A DNA stretch of 64,000 bases from Pseudomonas viridiflava (GCA_900596015.1 UVIF01000023.1:434001-498000); one strand, 5' to 3'. Positions 44,840-54,642 are shown, counted from the stretch's first letter. Translations and numbers: made by a program. The notes: generated from the sequence alone by a model not told the origin.

Positions 44840-46165
44840 ATGGCACTGACACGCGAACAACAAGAAGCGGCCCTTGCAAAAGACTGGTCCGAAAACCCGC
44901 GCTGGAAAGGTGTGACGCGCAACTACTCCCCTGCCGACGTGGTGCGCCTGCGTGGCTCGGTCCAACCCGAACACACGCTGGCCCGGCTGGGCGCAGAGAA
45001 ACTCTGGAACCTGGTGACCCAGGGCGCCAAGCCTTCATTCCGCCCCGACAAGGATTTCGTCAACTGCATGGGCGCGCTTACCGGCGGCCAGGCGGTGCAG
45101 CAGGTCAAGGCCGGCATCCAGGCCATCTATCTGTCGGGCTGGCAGGTCGCGGCCGACAACAACTCCGCCGAATCGATGTACCCCGACCAGTCGCTGTACC
45201 CGGTGGACTCGGTGCCGACCGTGGTCAAGCGCATCAACAACTCGTTCCGACGTGCCGACCAGATCCAATGGAAGGCTGGCAAGAATCCGGGCGACCAAGG
45301 CTACATCGACTACTTCGCGCCAATCGTGGCTGACGCCGAAGCCGGCTTCGGCGGCGTGCTCAATGCCTATGAATTGATGAAGAACATGATCGAAGCGGGC
45401 GCTGCCGGCGTGCACTTCGAAGACCAGCTGGCCTCGGTGAAGAAATGCGGGCACATGGGCGGCAAGGTACTGGTGCCGACCCAGGAAGCCGTGCAGAAAC
45501 TCACTGCGGCGCGCCTGGCTGCCGATGTCGCCGGTGTGCCGACGATCATCCTGGCGCGCACCGATGCGAACGCCGCGGACCTGCTGACATCGGACTGCGA
45601 CCCTTACGACCAGCCGTTCGTGACCGGCACCCGCACACCTGAAGGCTTCTACAAGGTACGTGCCGGCCTCGATCAGGCGATCGCCCGCGGCCTGGCCTAC
45701 GCGCCCTATGCCGACCTCATCTGGTGCGAAACCGCCAAGCCGGACCTGGATGAGGCGCGTCGCTTCGCCGAGGCCATCAAGCGCGAGTACCCGGACCAGC
45801 TGCTTTCCTACAACTGCTCGCCTTCCTTCAACTGGAAGAAGAACCTGGATGACGCGACCATCGCCAAATTCCAGCGCGAGCTGTCGGCGATGGGCTACAA
45901 ACATCAGTTCATCACCCTCGCCGGGATCCATAACATGTGGCACGGCATGTTCAGCCTCGCGCACGATTACGCGCGCAACGACATGACGGCCTATGTAAAG
46001 CTGCAGGAGCAGGAATTCGCCGATGCCGAAAAGGGCTATACCTTTGTCGCTCACCAGCAGGAAGTGGGTACCGGTTACTTCGACGACATGACCACCGTGA
46101 TCCAGGGCGGCGCCTCGTCGGTCACTGCCCTGACCGGATCGACCGAGGAAGAGCAGTTCCACTGA
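44840..46165 (+). CDS. aceA: Isocitrate lyase
   Basis: A 441-residue enzyme that splits isocitrate to glyoxylate and succinate, the first step of the glyoxylate shunt. The catalytic cysteine is Cys203 in KKCGHMGGKV. The sequence is the shorter bacterial type, with QVAADNNSAESMYPDQSLYP and LSYNCSPSFNWKK. The start at 44840 has ACGAGG upstream, and the leader from the proposed promoter is about 170 bases. It competes with isocitrate dehydrogenase for substrate and ends before a REP array. Confidence 0.97.
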   Translation: MALTREQQEAALAKDWSENPRWKGVTRNYSPADVVRLRGSVQPEHTLARLGAEKLWNLVTQGAKPSFRPDKDFVNCMGALTGGQAVQQVKAGIQAIYLSGWQVAADNNSAESMYPDQSLYPVDSVPTVVKRINNSFRRADQIQWKAGKNPGDQGYIDYFAPIVADAEAGFGGVLNAYELMKNMIEAGAAGVHFEDQLASVKKCGHMGGKVLVPTQEAVQKLTAARLAADVAGVPTIILARTDANAADLLTSDCDPYDQPFVTGTRTPEGFYKVRAGLDQAIARGLAYAPYADLIWCETAKPDLDEARRFAEAIKREYPDQLLSYNCSPSFNWKKNLDDATIAKFQRELSAMGYKHQFITLAGIHNMWHGMFSLAHDYARNDMTAYVKLQEQEFADAEKGYTFVAHQQEVGTGYFDDMTTVIQGGASSVTALTGSTEEEQFH

Positions 46166-46232
46166 TCCTCCAGGCAACCTGCTTTCTGGAGGGAGCAGTA
46201 TCGGTGGTGCAAGGTGTCTGTGGCGAGGTAAC

Positions 46233-46534
46233 TGTGGGGAGCGGGCTCTGCCCGCGAAGCATTCGGCGCGTTGTAACTGCCAGACCGCAGCGCGGCATTC
46301 GCGGGTAGAACCCGCTCCCACAGGGTGAGTATCGCTCCTTGTGGGAGCGGGCTCTGCCCGCGAAGGATTCGGCGCGTTGTACCTGCCAGACCGCAGCGCG
46401 GCATTCGCGGGTAGAACCCGCTCCCACAGGGTCGACATCGCTCCTTGTGGGAGCGGGCTCTGCCCGCGAAGCATTCGGCGCGTTGTACCTGCCAGACCGC
46501 AGCGCGGCATTCGCAGGTAGAACCCGCTCCCACA
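46233..46534. repeat. Three tandem class 2 REP inverted-repeat units
   Basis: Three copies start at 46233, 46340 and 46446 (period 106-107 bp). Each has a left arm TGTGGGAGCGGGCTCTGCCC and a complementary right arm ending in GCTCCCACA, with a shared internal segment GGCGCGTTGTACCTGCCAGA. They are almost identical: the first copy has one extra G and a single internal difference, the third one change in the right arm. Confidence 0.93.
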
Positions 46535-46572
46535 GGGTCAGCATCGCTTCGACAGGGATGGGTGTCGATTTG

Positions 46573-46608
46573 AAAGCCGCCGCATGCAGTTGCCGGCGGC
46601 TTTTTTTA
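46573..46608 (+). terminator. Terminator after the REP array
   Basis: A 10-bp stem (AAAGCCGCCG/CGGCGGCTTT) with an 11-base loop and seven T's. It ends any readthrough from aceA before nuo. Confidence 0.88.
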
Positions 46609-46859
46609 TCCGTTCGTTTGATCCAGCGCAATGCCGGTAACCGAACAAACCAGTACAACAATCCGACGATTAATTAACCCAACTCGAACAGTCGAGCCAG
46701 CGCGCTAAATGCTATTAGTTATCATTAAGATATTCATCTACTCACGATAAAAGCTTGCCCTGCTTGATATTTTCTTCTTTAGCCCACCTAAATCCTCCCA
46801 GTGAGCTACATTGAATAAGCCTATGTGCGTAATGATACGAATTAATTTGCGATCCGAAA

Positions 46860-46888
46860 TTTACTTGCCCGGCTTTTACCCATAAAAT
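46860..46888 (+). promoter_or_regulatory. Candidate sigma-70 promoter of the nuo operon
   Basis: TTTACT (46860-46865) and TAAAAT (46883-46888) are separated by 17 bp, about 85 bases before the nuoA start, in the AT-rich spacer. The match is moderate, so this is only a candidate. Confidence 0.4.
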
Positions 46889-46973
46889 CATCGCGATTGA
46901 TTCTGCTGCGACATATCGTCACTGCGACACTTCATTCAACCCAGAGGCTCCGGCCCCTGCCAAGGAAACCAGC

Positions 46974-47387
46974 ATGCCCGATTCGACAGGACTCATCGCC
47001 CACAACTGGGGCTTTGCCATCTTCCTTCTCGGTGTTGCCGGTCTGTGTGCGTTCATGCTCGGGCTCTCCAGCCTGCTGGGCAGCAAAGCCTTCGGACGCA
47101 GCAAGAACGAACCTTTCGAATCCGGCATGCTGCCGGTCGGGAGCGCCCGTCTGCGCCTTTCCGCCAAATTCTATCTGGTCGCGATGCTGTTCGTGATCTT
47201 CGATATCGAAGCCCTTTTTCTCTTTGCCTGGTCTGTGTCCGTCCGCGAAAGCGGCTGGACCGGATTCGTCGAAGCTCTCGTTTTCATAGCAATTCTGTTG
47301 GCAGGTCTTGTCTACCTGTTCCGAGTGGGCGCCCTTGACTGGGCACCGGAAGCTCGTCGCAAGCGGCAGGCGAAGCTGAAACAATGA
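46974..47387 (+). CDS. nuoA: NADH-quinone oxidoreductase subunit A
   Basis: A 137-residue membrane subunit of complex I with three helices. The loop between helices one and two contains the conserved NEPFESGMLPVG, followed by RLRLSAKFYLVAMLFVIFDI. It sits beside NuoH/J/K near the quinone end. First gene of the 15-kb nuo operon; a potential ribosome site AAGGA precedes the ATG. The spacer before it is long and AT-rich. Confidence 0.97.
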   Translation: MPDSTGLIAHNWGFAIFLLGVAGLCAFMLGLSSLLGSKAFGRSKNEPFESGMLPVGSARLRLSAKFYLVAMLFVIFDIEALFLFAWSVSVRESGWTGFVEALVFIAILLAGLVYLFRVGALDWAPEARRKRQAKLKQ

Positions 47388-47397
47388 GGCTTTGGCA

Positions 47398-48072
47398 ATG
47401 CAATACAATCTCACCCGGATCGACCCCGATGCTCCCAACGAGCAGTATCCCATCGGCACCAGGGAAACTGTTTCCGACCCCCTAGAAGATCAGGTTCACA
47501 AGAACATCTTCATGGGCAAACTCGAAGACGTCCTCAGCGGCGCGGTCAACTGGGGTCGCAAGAACTCCCTGTGGCCGTACAACTTCGGTCTCTCGTGCTG
47601 CTACGTGGAAATGACCACGGCCTTCACGGCGCCCCACGACATCGCCCGCTTCGGCGCCGAAGTCATCCGGGCCTCGCCGCGTCAGGCCGACTTCATGGTC
47701 ATCGCCGGCACCTGCTTCATCAAGATGGCGCCGATCATCCAGCGCCTCTACGAGCAGATGCTCGAGCCCAAGTGGGTCATCTCCATGGGTTCGTGCGCCA
47801 ACTCCGGTGGCATGTACGACATCTACTCGGTGGTCCAGGGGGTCGACAAATTCCTCCCCGTGGACGTCTACGTGCCTGGCTGCCCGCCGCGCCCTGAAGC
47901 ATTCCTGCAAGGCTTGATGCTGTTGCAGGAGTCGATTGGCCAAGAGCGTCGCCCGCTGTCCTGGGTCGTCGGTGATCAAGGCGTGTACCGCGCCGAGATG
48001 CCTTCGCAGAAGGAACAGCGCCGCGAACAGCGTATTGCGGTAACCCACCTGCGCAGCCCCGACGAAGTCTGA
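47398..48072 (+). CDS. nuoB: NADH-quinone oxidoreductase subunit B
   Basis: A 224-residue peripheral subunit that holds the terminal cluster N2, which passes electrons to quinone. The ligands are Cys67, Cys68 (GLSCCYVE), Cys133 (GSCANSGG) and Cys162 (PGCPPRPE). The ATG at 47398 gives the known N-terminus (MQYNLTRIDP); a TTG two codons earlier is in frame but not needed. It is 10 bp after nuoA. Confidence 0.98.
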   Translation: MQYNLTRIDPDAPNEQYPIGTRETVSDPLEDQVHKNIFMGKLEDVLSGAVNWGRKNSLWPYNFGLSCCYVEMTTAFTAPHDIARFGAEVIRASPRQADFMVIAGTCFIKMAPIIQRLYEQMLEPKWVISMGSCANSGGMYDIYSVVQGVDKFLPVDVYVPGCPPRPEAFLQGLMLLQESIGQERRPLSWVVGDQGVYRAEMPSQKEQRREQRIAVTHLRSPDEV

Positions 48073-48151
48073 TCCAGCGCTTGTCACGCCTGTTGCTACA
48101 GGCCGAGAACCCCTGGCTTCACACCGTAGTTGACCGATAGCGACCGAGACC

Positions 48152-49939
48152 ATGACAACAGCGGACACCGCTCTGTATATCCCGCCCTACAAGGCTGACG
48201 ACCAAGATGTGGTCGTCGAACTGAACCAGCGCTTTGGCCCCGAGGCGTTCCTCGCCCAGGAAACCCGTACCGGCATGCCGGTCCTGTGGGTGGCCCGCGC
48301 CAAGCTGGTCGAGATCCTCACGTTCCTGCGCAACGTGCCCAAGCCGTACAGCATGCTCTACGATTTGCACGGCGTGGACGAGCGCCTGCGCACCCATCGC
48401 CGCACCATCCCCGGTGCGGGCGACTTCACGGTGTTCTACCACCTGCTGTCGGTCGAGCGTAACAGCGACGTCATGCTCAAGGTGGCCTTGAACGAAGGCG
48501 ACCTGAACCTGCCGACCATCACCGGTATCTGGCCCAACGCCAACTGGTACGAGCGTGAAGTCTGGGACATGTTCGGCATCGACTTCGCCGGCCACCCTCA
48601 CCTGTCGCGCATCATGATGCCGCCTACCTGGGAAGGTCACCCGCTGCGCAAGGACTACCCGGCGCGCGCGACCGAGTTCGACCCCTACAGCCTGACCCTG
48701 GCCAAGCAGCAGCTCGAGGAGGAAGCTGCGCGCTTCAAGCCCGAGGACTGGGGCATGAAACGCTCCGGCACCAACGAGGACTACATGTTCCTCAACCTGG
48801 GCCCGAACCACCCTTCGGCGCACGGTGCGTTCCGCATCATCCTGCAGCTGGATGGCGAAGAGATCGTAGACTGCGTGCCCGACATCGGCTACCACCACCG
48901 TGGCGCCGAGAAAATGGCCGAGCGCCAGTCGTGGCACAGTTTCATCCCTTACACCGACCGCATCGACTATCTGGGCGGGGTGATGAACAACCTGCCCTAC
49001 GTGCTGGCCGTCGAGAAGCTGGCCGGCATCAAGGTGCCGCAGAAGGTCGACACCATCCGCATCATGATGGCCGAGTTCTTCCGCATCACCAGCCACCTGC
49101 TGTTCCTGGGTACCTATATCCAGGACGTCGGCGCCATGACCCCGGTGTTCTTCACCTTCACCGACCGCCAGAAAGCCTACACGGTGATCGAAGCCATCAC
49201 CGGTTTCCGCCTGCACCCGGCCTGGTACCGAATCGGTGGTGTGGCGCACGACCTGCCGCGCGGCTGGGAGAAGCTGGTCAAGGACTTCGTCGAATGGCTG
49301 CCCAAGCGCCTCGACGAATACACCAAGGCTGCGCTGCAGAACAGCATCCTCAAGGGCCGTACCATCGGCGTCGCCGCCTACAACACCAAGGAAGCGCTGG
49401 AGTGGGGCGTCACCGGTGCCGGGCTGCGCTCCACCGGTTGCGATTTCGACCTGCGCAAGGCGCGTCCGTATTCGGGCTACGAGAACTTCGAGTTCGAAGT
49501 GCCGCTCGCGCACAACGGCGATGCCTATGACCGCTGCATGGTTCGCGTCGAAGAGATGCGCCAGAGCATCCGCATCATCGACCAGTGCATGCGCAACATG
49601 CCCGAAGGCCCGTACAAGGCGGATCACCCGCTGACCACGCCGCCGCCCAAGGAGCGCACGCTGCAGCACATCGAAACCTTGATCACGCACTTCCTGCAGG
49701 TTTCGTGGGGCCCGGTGATGCCGGCCAACGAATCCTTCCAGATGATCGAAGCGACCAAGGGCATCAACAGCTACTACCTGACGAGCGACGGCGGCACCAT
49801 GAGCTACCGTACCCGCATACGCACCCCAAGCTACCCGCACCTGCAGCAGATTCCTTCGGTGATCAAGGGCAGCATGGTCGCGGACTTGATCGCGTACCTG
49901 GGTAGCATCGATTTCGTTATGGCCGACGTGGACCGTTAA
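48152..49939 (+). CDS. nuoC: NADH-quinone oxidoreductase fused subunit C/D
   Basis: A 595-residue fusion of NuoC (residues ~1-190, with NWYEREVWDMFGIDFAGHPH) and NuoD (~210-595, with NLGPNHPSAHGAFR, which lines the quinone cavity). The fused form is the norm in Pseudomonas and enterobacteria; in other groups the two are separate. The C-terminus ends in IDFVMADVDR, a typical NuoD end. It starts 79 bp after nuoB. Confidence 0.97.
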   Translation: MTTADTALYIPPYKADDQDVVVELNQRFGPEAFLAQETRTGMPVLWVARAKLVEILTFLRNVPKPYSMLYDLHGVDERLRTHRRTIPGAGDFTVFYHLLSVERNSDVMLKVALNEGDLNLPTITGIWPNANWYEREVWDMFGIDFAGHPHLSRIMMPPTWEGHPLRKDYPARATEFDPYSLTLAKQQLEEEAARFKPEDWGMKRSGTNEDYMFLNLGPNHPSAHGAFRIILQLDGEEIVDCVPDIGYHHRGAEKMAERQSWHSFIPYTDRIDYLGGVMNNLPYVLAVEKLAGIKVPQKVDTIRIMMAEFFRITSHLLFLGTYIQDVGAMTPVFFTFTDRQKAYTVIEAITGFRLHPAWYRIGGVAHDLPRGWEKLVKDFVEWLPKRLDEYTKAALQNSILKGRTIGVAAYNTKEALEWGVTGAGLRSTGCDFDLRKARPYSGYENFEFEVPLAHNGDAYDRCMVRVEEMRQSIRIIDQCMRNMPEGPYKADHPLTTPPPKERTLQHIETLITHFLQVSWGPVMPANESFQMIEATKGINSYYLTSDGGTMSYRTRIRTPSYPHLQQIPSVIKGSMVADLIAYLGSIDFVMADVDR

Positions 49940-49941
49940 GC

Positions 49942-50439
49942 ATGAACAGCACGCTCATCCAGACAGACCGTTTCGCCCTGAGCGAAACCGAGCGCTCGGC
50001 CATCGAGCACGAGCTGCACCACTACGAGGACCCGCGCGCGGCGTCCATCGAAGCCCTCAAGATCGTCCAGAAGGAACGTGGCTGGGTACCTGATGGCGCG
50101 CTTTACGCGATCGGCGAACTGCTCGGCATTCCGGCCAGCGACGTCGAAGGCGTGGCCACCTTTTACAGCCAGATTTTCCGTCAGCCGGTGGGCCGCCACA
50201 TCATTCGCGTCTGCGACTCGATGGTTTGCTACATCGGTGGCCACGAATCGGTGGTCAGCGAAATCCAGAGCAAGCTGGGCATCGGCCTGGGCCAGACCAC
50301 CGCCGACGGCCGTTTCACCCTGCTGCCGGTGTGCTGCCTGGGCAACTGCGACAAGGCCCCGGCGCTGATGATCGACGACGATACCTTTGGCGATGTCCAG
50401 CCCGCTGGCGTGGCCCAACTGCTGGAGGGCTACGTATGA
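49942..50439 (+). CDS. nuoE: NADH-quinone oxidoreductase subunit E
   Basis: A 165-residue thioredoxin-like peripheral subunit carrying cluster N1a. The [2Fe-2S] ligands are Cys91 and Cys96 (CDSMVCYIGG) and Cys132 and Cys136 (CLGNCDKAP). It is 2 bp after nuoC and overlaps nuoF by four bases (ATGA), so translation is coupled. Confidence 0.97.
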   Translation: MNSTLIQTDRFALSETERSAIEHELHHYEDPRAASIEALKIVQKERGWVPDGALYAIGELLGIPASDVEGVATFYSQIFRQPVGRHIIRVCDSMVCYIGGHESVVSEIQSKLGIGLGQTTADGRFTLLPVCCLGNCDKAPALMIDDDTFGDVQPAGVAQLLEGYV

Positions 50440-51794
50440 AGCTCACCTCGTTCGGCCCGGCCAATACCATTGCCCGCGCCGCTGAAACCCATCCGCTGAC
50501 CTGGCGCCTGCGTGACGACGGCGAGCCGATCTGGCTCGACGAGTACCAGGCCAAGGACGGCTACAGCGCCGCGCGCAAGGCATTTGCCGACATGTCGCAG
50601 GACGACATCGTGCAGACGGTGAAGGATTCCGGCCTCAAGGGCCGCGGCGGTGCGGGCTTCCCCACCGGCGTCAAATGGGGCCTGATGCCCAAAGACGAAT
50701 CCATGGACATCCGCTACCTGCTGTGCAACGCGGATGAAATGGAGCCCAACACCTGGAAGGACCGCATGCTGATGGAGCAGCAGCCTCATCTGCTGATCGA
50801 AGGCATGCTGATTTCCGCGCGCGCGCTGAAGGCCTATCGCGGCTACATCTTCCTGCGCGGCGAATACACCACCGCCGCCAAGCACCTGAATCGTGCCGTA
50901 CAGGAAGCGAAAGCCGCCGGCCTGCTGGGCAAGAACATTCTGGGGTCGGGCTTCGACTTCGAACTGTTCGTGCACACCGGTGCCGGCCGCTACATCTGCG
51001 GTGAAGAAACCGCGCTGATCAACTCGCTGGAAGGCCGCCGCGCCAACCCGCGTTCCAAGCCGCCCTTCCCTGCCGCCGTGGGCGTGTGGGGCAAGCCGAC
51101 TTGCGTGAACAACGTCGAAACCCTGTGCAACGTGCCGGCCATCGTCGGCAACGGCATCGACTGGTACAAGGCGCTGGCCATGCCCGGCAGTGAAGACCAC
51201 GGCACCAAGCTGATGGGCTTCTCCGGCAAGGTCAAGAACCCCGGCCTGTGGGAACTGCCGTTCGGCATCACCGCCCGCGAGCTGTTCGAAGACTATGCCG
51301 GCGGCATGCGCGACGGTTTCACGCTCAAGTGCTGGCAGCCAGGCGGTGCCGGTACCGGTTTCCTGCTGCCCGAACACCTCGACGCGCAGATGTACGCCGG
51401 CGGCATCGGCAAGGTCGGCACCCGCATGGGTACGGGCCTGGCCATGGCCGTGGACGACAGCGTCAACATGGTCTCGCTGCTGCGCAACATGGAAGAGTTC
51501 TTTTCGCGCGAGTCCTGTGGCTTCTGTACCCCTTGCCGCGACGGCCTGCCGTGGAGCGTCAAGCTGCTGCGCGCCATCGAGACCGGCAACGGCCAGCCGG
51601 GGGATATCGAAACCCTGCTGGGCCTGGTCGGTTTCCTCGGCCCCGGCAAGACGTTCTGTGCGCACGCGCCCGGCGCCGTGGAGCCCTTGGGCAGCGCGAT
51701 CAAATATTTCCGTGCCGAGTTCGAGGCGGGCATCAAGCCCGTCACGCCGGGCAGCCTGACCCAGGTGGCCACACCCACCATGGCCGGCGCCTGA
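50436..51794 (+). CDS. nuoF: NADH-quinone oxidoreductase subunit F
   Basis: A 452-residue subunit that oxidises NADH with FMN and holds cluster N3. The flavin/NADH-binding loop is GRGGAGFPTGVKWG; N3 ligands are Cys361, Cys364, Cys367 (SCGFCTPCR) and Cys408. The upstream frame to 50226 is an overlap artefact with nuoE. The stop is followed by a 130-bp gap, the largest within the operon, with a 7-bp stem hairpin at 51799-51822. Confidence 0.97.
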   Translation: MKLTSFGPANTIARAAETHPLTWRLRDDGEPIWLDEYQAKDGYSAARKAFADMSQDDIVQTVKDSGLKGRGGAGFPTGVKWGLMPKDESMDIRYLLCNADEMEPNTWKDRMLMEQQPHLLIEGMLISARALKAYRGYIFLRGEYTTAAKHLNRAVQEAKAAGLLGKNILGSGFDFELFVHTGAGRYICGEETALINSLEGRRANPRSKPPFPAAVGVWGKPTCVNNVETLCNVPAIVGNGIDWYKALAMPGSEDHGTKLMGFSGKVKNPGLWELPFGITARELFEDYAGGMRDGFTLKCWQPGGAGTGFLLPEHLDAQMYAGGIGKVGTRMGTGLAMAVDDSVNMVSLLRNMEEFFSRESCGFCTPCRDGLPWSVKLLRAIETGNGQPGDIETLLGLVGFLGPGKTFCAHAPGAVEPLGSAIKYFRAEFEAGIKPVTPGSLTQVATPTMAGA

Positions 51795-51924
51795 CTCACG
51801 GCACGCCCGGCGGCCCGTGCCGCCGGTATCGCCCGTTGACGCGCCCTTTCCGGCTGCGCCGGGCGAACGACAAGATTTCCATTAGCCACGCCCGCTGACA
51901 ACGGGCCAACGAAGAACTTGAACC

Positions 51925-54642
51925 ATGGCCACTATCCACGTAGACGGCAAAGCGCTCGAGGTCGATGGCGCAGACAACCTGTTGCAGGCCTGTCTGTCGC
52001 TGGGCCTCGACATCCCGTATTTCTGCTGGCACCCGGCGCTGGGCAGCGTCGGCGCCTGCCGCCAGTGCGCAGTCAAGCAGTACACCGACGAGAACGACAC
52101 CCGTGGTCGCATCGTCATGTCGTGCATGACACCCGCCACCGACAACACCTGGATCTCCATCGAAGACGACGAATCCAAGGCGTTCCGCGCCAGTGTCGTC
52201 GAATGGCTGATGACCAACCACCCGCACGACTGCCCTGTGTGCGAGGAAGGCGGTCACTGCCACCTGCAGGACATGACCGTGATGACCGGTCACAACGAGC
52301 GTCGCTATCGTTTCAGCAAGCGCACCCACCAGAATCAGGAGCTGGGTCCGTTCATCGCGCATGAGATGAACCGCTGCATCGCCTGCTATCGCTGCGTGCG
52401 TTTCTACAAGGACTACGCCGGCGGCACCGACCTGGGCGTGTTTGGCGCCCACGACAACGTCTACTTCGGACGGGTCGAGGACGGCACCCTGGAAAGCGAG
52501 TTTTCCGGCAACCTCACCGAGGTCTGCCCGACCGGTGTGTTCACCGACAAGACACACTCCGAGCGCTACAACCGCAAGTGGGACATGCAGTTCGCCCCGA
52601 GCATCTGCCATGGCTGCTCGAGCGGTTGCAACATCAGCCCGGGCGAGCGCTACGGCGAGCTGCGGCGCATCGAGAACCGCTACAACGGCTCGGTGAACCA
52701 CTATTTCCTGTGCGACCGTGGCCGCTTCGGCTACGGCTACGTCAACCGCACCGATCGCCCACGGCAACCGCTGCTGGCCGAAGGCAACCGCAAGCTGAGC
52801 CTCGACGAGGCGCTGGACAAGGCTGCCGAGCTGTTGCGCGGCCGCAACATCGTCGGCATCGGCTCGCCACGTGCCAGCCTGGAAAGCAACTACGCGCTGC
52901 TGGAGCTGGTCGGTGCCAAGCACTTCTACAGCGGTATCGAAGCCGGGGAGCTGTCGCGCATTCGCCTGGCGTTGCAGGTGCTGCAGAACAGCCCGTTGCC
53001 GATCCCGAGCCTGCGCGAGGTCGAAGACCACGACGCAGTGTTCGTGTTGGGCGAAGACCTGACCCAGACCGCCGCGCGCATGGCGCTGGCACTGCGTCAA
53101 TCGGTGAAGGGCAAGGCGGAAGCGATGGCCGAGGCCATGCGCGTTCAACCATGGCTGGACGCTGCCGTGAAGAACATCGGTCAGCATGAGCTGCATCCGT
53201 TGTTCATCGCCAGCCTGACCGACACCAAGCTCGACGATGTCGCCGAAGAATGCGTGCACGCCGCGCCCGAAGACCTGGCGCGCATCGGCTTCGCCGTCGC
53301 CCATGCGATCGACCCCAGTGCTCCGGCCGTCAGCGGCCTGGACAGCGACGCCCTCGAGCTGGCCCAGCGCATTGCCGATGCCCTGGTGGCCGCCAAGCGT
53401 CCGCTGGTCGTCAGCGGCACCTCGCTGGGCTGCAACGCCCTGATCGAAGCTGCGGGCAACATCGCCAAGGCCTTGAAGGGTCGCGACAAGGCCGGCTCGC
53501 TGAGCCTGATCGTGCCGGAAGCCAACAGCATGGGCCTGGCGATGCTGGGCGGCGAGTCGGTGGACGACGCGCTGCAAGCCGTGATCGACGGTCATGCCGA
53601 CGCATTGGTGATCCTGGAAAACGATTTGTACACCCGTGTCGATGCCGCCAAGGTGGACGCCGCGCTGAACGCTGCCAAGGTGGTCATCGTTGCCGATCAC
53701 CAGCACACCCGCACCGTCGAGCGCGCCCATCTGGTCTTGCCAGCGGCCAGCTTCGCCGAAGGCGATGGCACCCTGGTCAGCCAGGAAGGCCGTGCCCAGC
53801 GGTTCTTCCAGGTGTTCGATCCGGTCTACCTGGATTCCAGCATTCTGATCCACGAAGGCTGGCGCTGGCTGCATGCATTGCGCAGCACGCTGCTGAACCA
53901 ACCCGTGGACTGGACCCAACTCGACCATGTGACCGCTGCAGTGGCCAACAGCGCCCCGCAACTGGCCCGCATCGTCGACGCCGCGCCGTCGGCCTCGTTC
54001 CGCATCAAGGGCCTGAAACTGGCCCGCGAACCGTTGCGCTACAGCGGTCGTACGGCCATGCGCGCCAACATCAGCGTGCACGAGCCACGGACATCGCAGG
54101 ATACCGACACCGCCTTCTCGTTCTCCATGGAAGGCTACTCGGGCTCGGTCGAGCCGCGCCAGCAGGTGCCGTTCGCCTGGTCGCCAGGCTGGAACTCGCC
54201 ACAGGCCTGGAACAAGTTCCAGGACGAAGTGGGTGGCCACCTGCGCGCCGGTGACCCCGGCACACGCCTGATCGAAAGCCAGGGCGACGGCCTGGGCTGG
54301 TTCGCCAGCGTACCGGCGGCCTTCTCGCCCGCTCGCGGCACCTGGCAGGCAGTGCCGTTCTATCACCTGTTCGGCAGCGAAGAAAACTCTTCCCGCTCCG
54401 CACCGGTGCAGGAGCGGATTCCGGCCCCCTACGTCGCGTTGGCCAAATCCGAGGCGGATCGCCTGGGCGTCAACGATGGCGCGCTGCTGAGCCTCACGGT
54501 CGCCGGCCAGGCCTTGCGCCTGCCGCTGCGCATCAGTGAAGAACTGGGCGCAGGCCTGGTGGGTCTGCCCGCTGGCCTGGCGGGCATTCCGCCGGCGTTT
54601 GCCGGCGCATCCGTCGAAGGCCTGCAGGAGGCAGCACAATGA
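51925..54642 (+). CDS. nuoG: NADH-quinone oxidoreductase subunit G
   Basis: A 905-residue subunit with most of the Fe-S clusters of the peripheral arm. N-terminal [2Fe-2S] ligands are Cys34, Cys45, Cys48 and Cys67; then HDCPVCEEGGHCHLQD (His-ligated N5 region), CIACYRCVRF and CPTGVFTDKTHS ([4Fe-4S]), and a molybdopterin-oxidoreductase-like C-terminal body with CHGCSSGCN (N7-type cluster). The stop overlaps nuoH by four bases. Confidence 0.97.
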   Translation: MATIHVDGKALEVDGADNLLQACLSLGLDIPYFCWHPALGSVGACRQCAVKQYTDENDTRGRIVMSCMTPATDNTWISIEDDESKAFRASVVEWLMTNHPHDCPVCEEGGHCHLQDMTVMTGHNERRYRFSKRTHQNQELGPFIAHEMNRCIACYRCVRFYKDYAGGTDLGVFGAHDNVYFGRVEDGTLESEFSGNLTEVCPTGVFTDKTHSERYNRKWDMQFAPSICHGCSSGCNISPGERYGELRRIENRYNGSVNHYFLCDRGRFGYGYVNRTDRPRQPLLAEGNRKLSLDEALDKAAELLRGRNIVGIGSPRASLESNYALLELVGAKHFYSGIEAGELSRIRLALQVLQNSPLPIPSLREVEDHDAVFVLGEDLTQTAARMALALRQSVKGKAEAMAEAMRVQPWLDAAVKNIGQHELHPLFIASLTDTKLDDVAEECVHAAPEDLARIGFAVAHAIDPSAPAVSGLDSDALELAQRIADALVAAKRPLVVSGTSLGCNALIEAAGNIAKALKGRDKAGSLSLIVPEANSMGLAMLGGESVDDALQAVIDGHADALVILENDLYTRVDAAKVDAALNAAKVVIVADHQHTRTVERAHLVLPAASFAEGDGTLVSQEGRAQRFFQVFDPVYLDSSILIHEGWRWLHALRSTLLNQPVDWTQLDHVTAAVANSAPQLARIVDAAPSASFRIKGLKLAREPLRYSGRTAMRANISVHEPRTSQDTDTAFSFSMEGYSGSVEPRQQVPFAWSPGWNSPQAWNKFQDEVGGHLRAGDPGTRLIESQGDGLGWFASVPAAFSPARGTWQAVPFYHLFGSEENSSRSAPVQERIPAPYVALAKSEADRLGVNDGALLSLTVAGQALRLPLRISEELGAGLVGLPAGLAGIPPAFAGASVEGLQEAAQ

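Larger units (their letters stand above)
46166..46973. other. aceA-nuoA spacer, 808 bp: REP array, terminator, AT-rich nuo leader
   Basis: From left to right it contains the three-copy class 2 REP array (46233-46534), a strong terminator (46573-46608) and an AT-rich 360-bp stretch to the nuoA start. No coding region is convincing. The AT-rich part stands out from the rest of the window and is the likely nuo promoter/regulatory zone. Confidence 0.7.

Noticed and set aside
46233..46534. CRISPR array
   Set aside because: Three repeats of ~107 bp with inverted arms and identical, not variable, internal segments; typical of REP/BIME units, and no cas genes are present.
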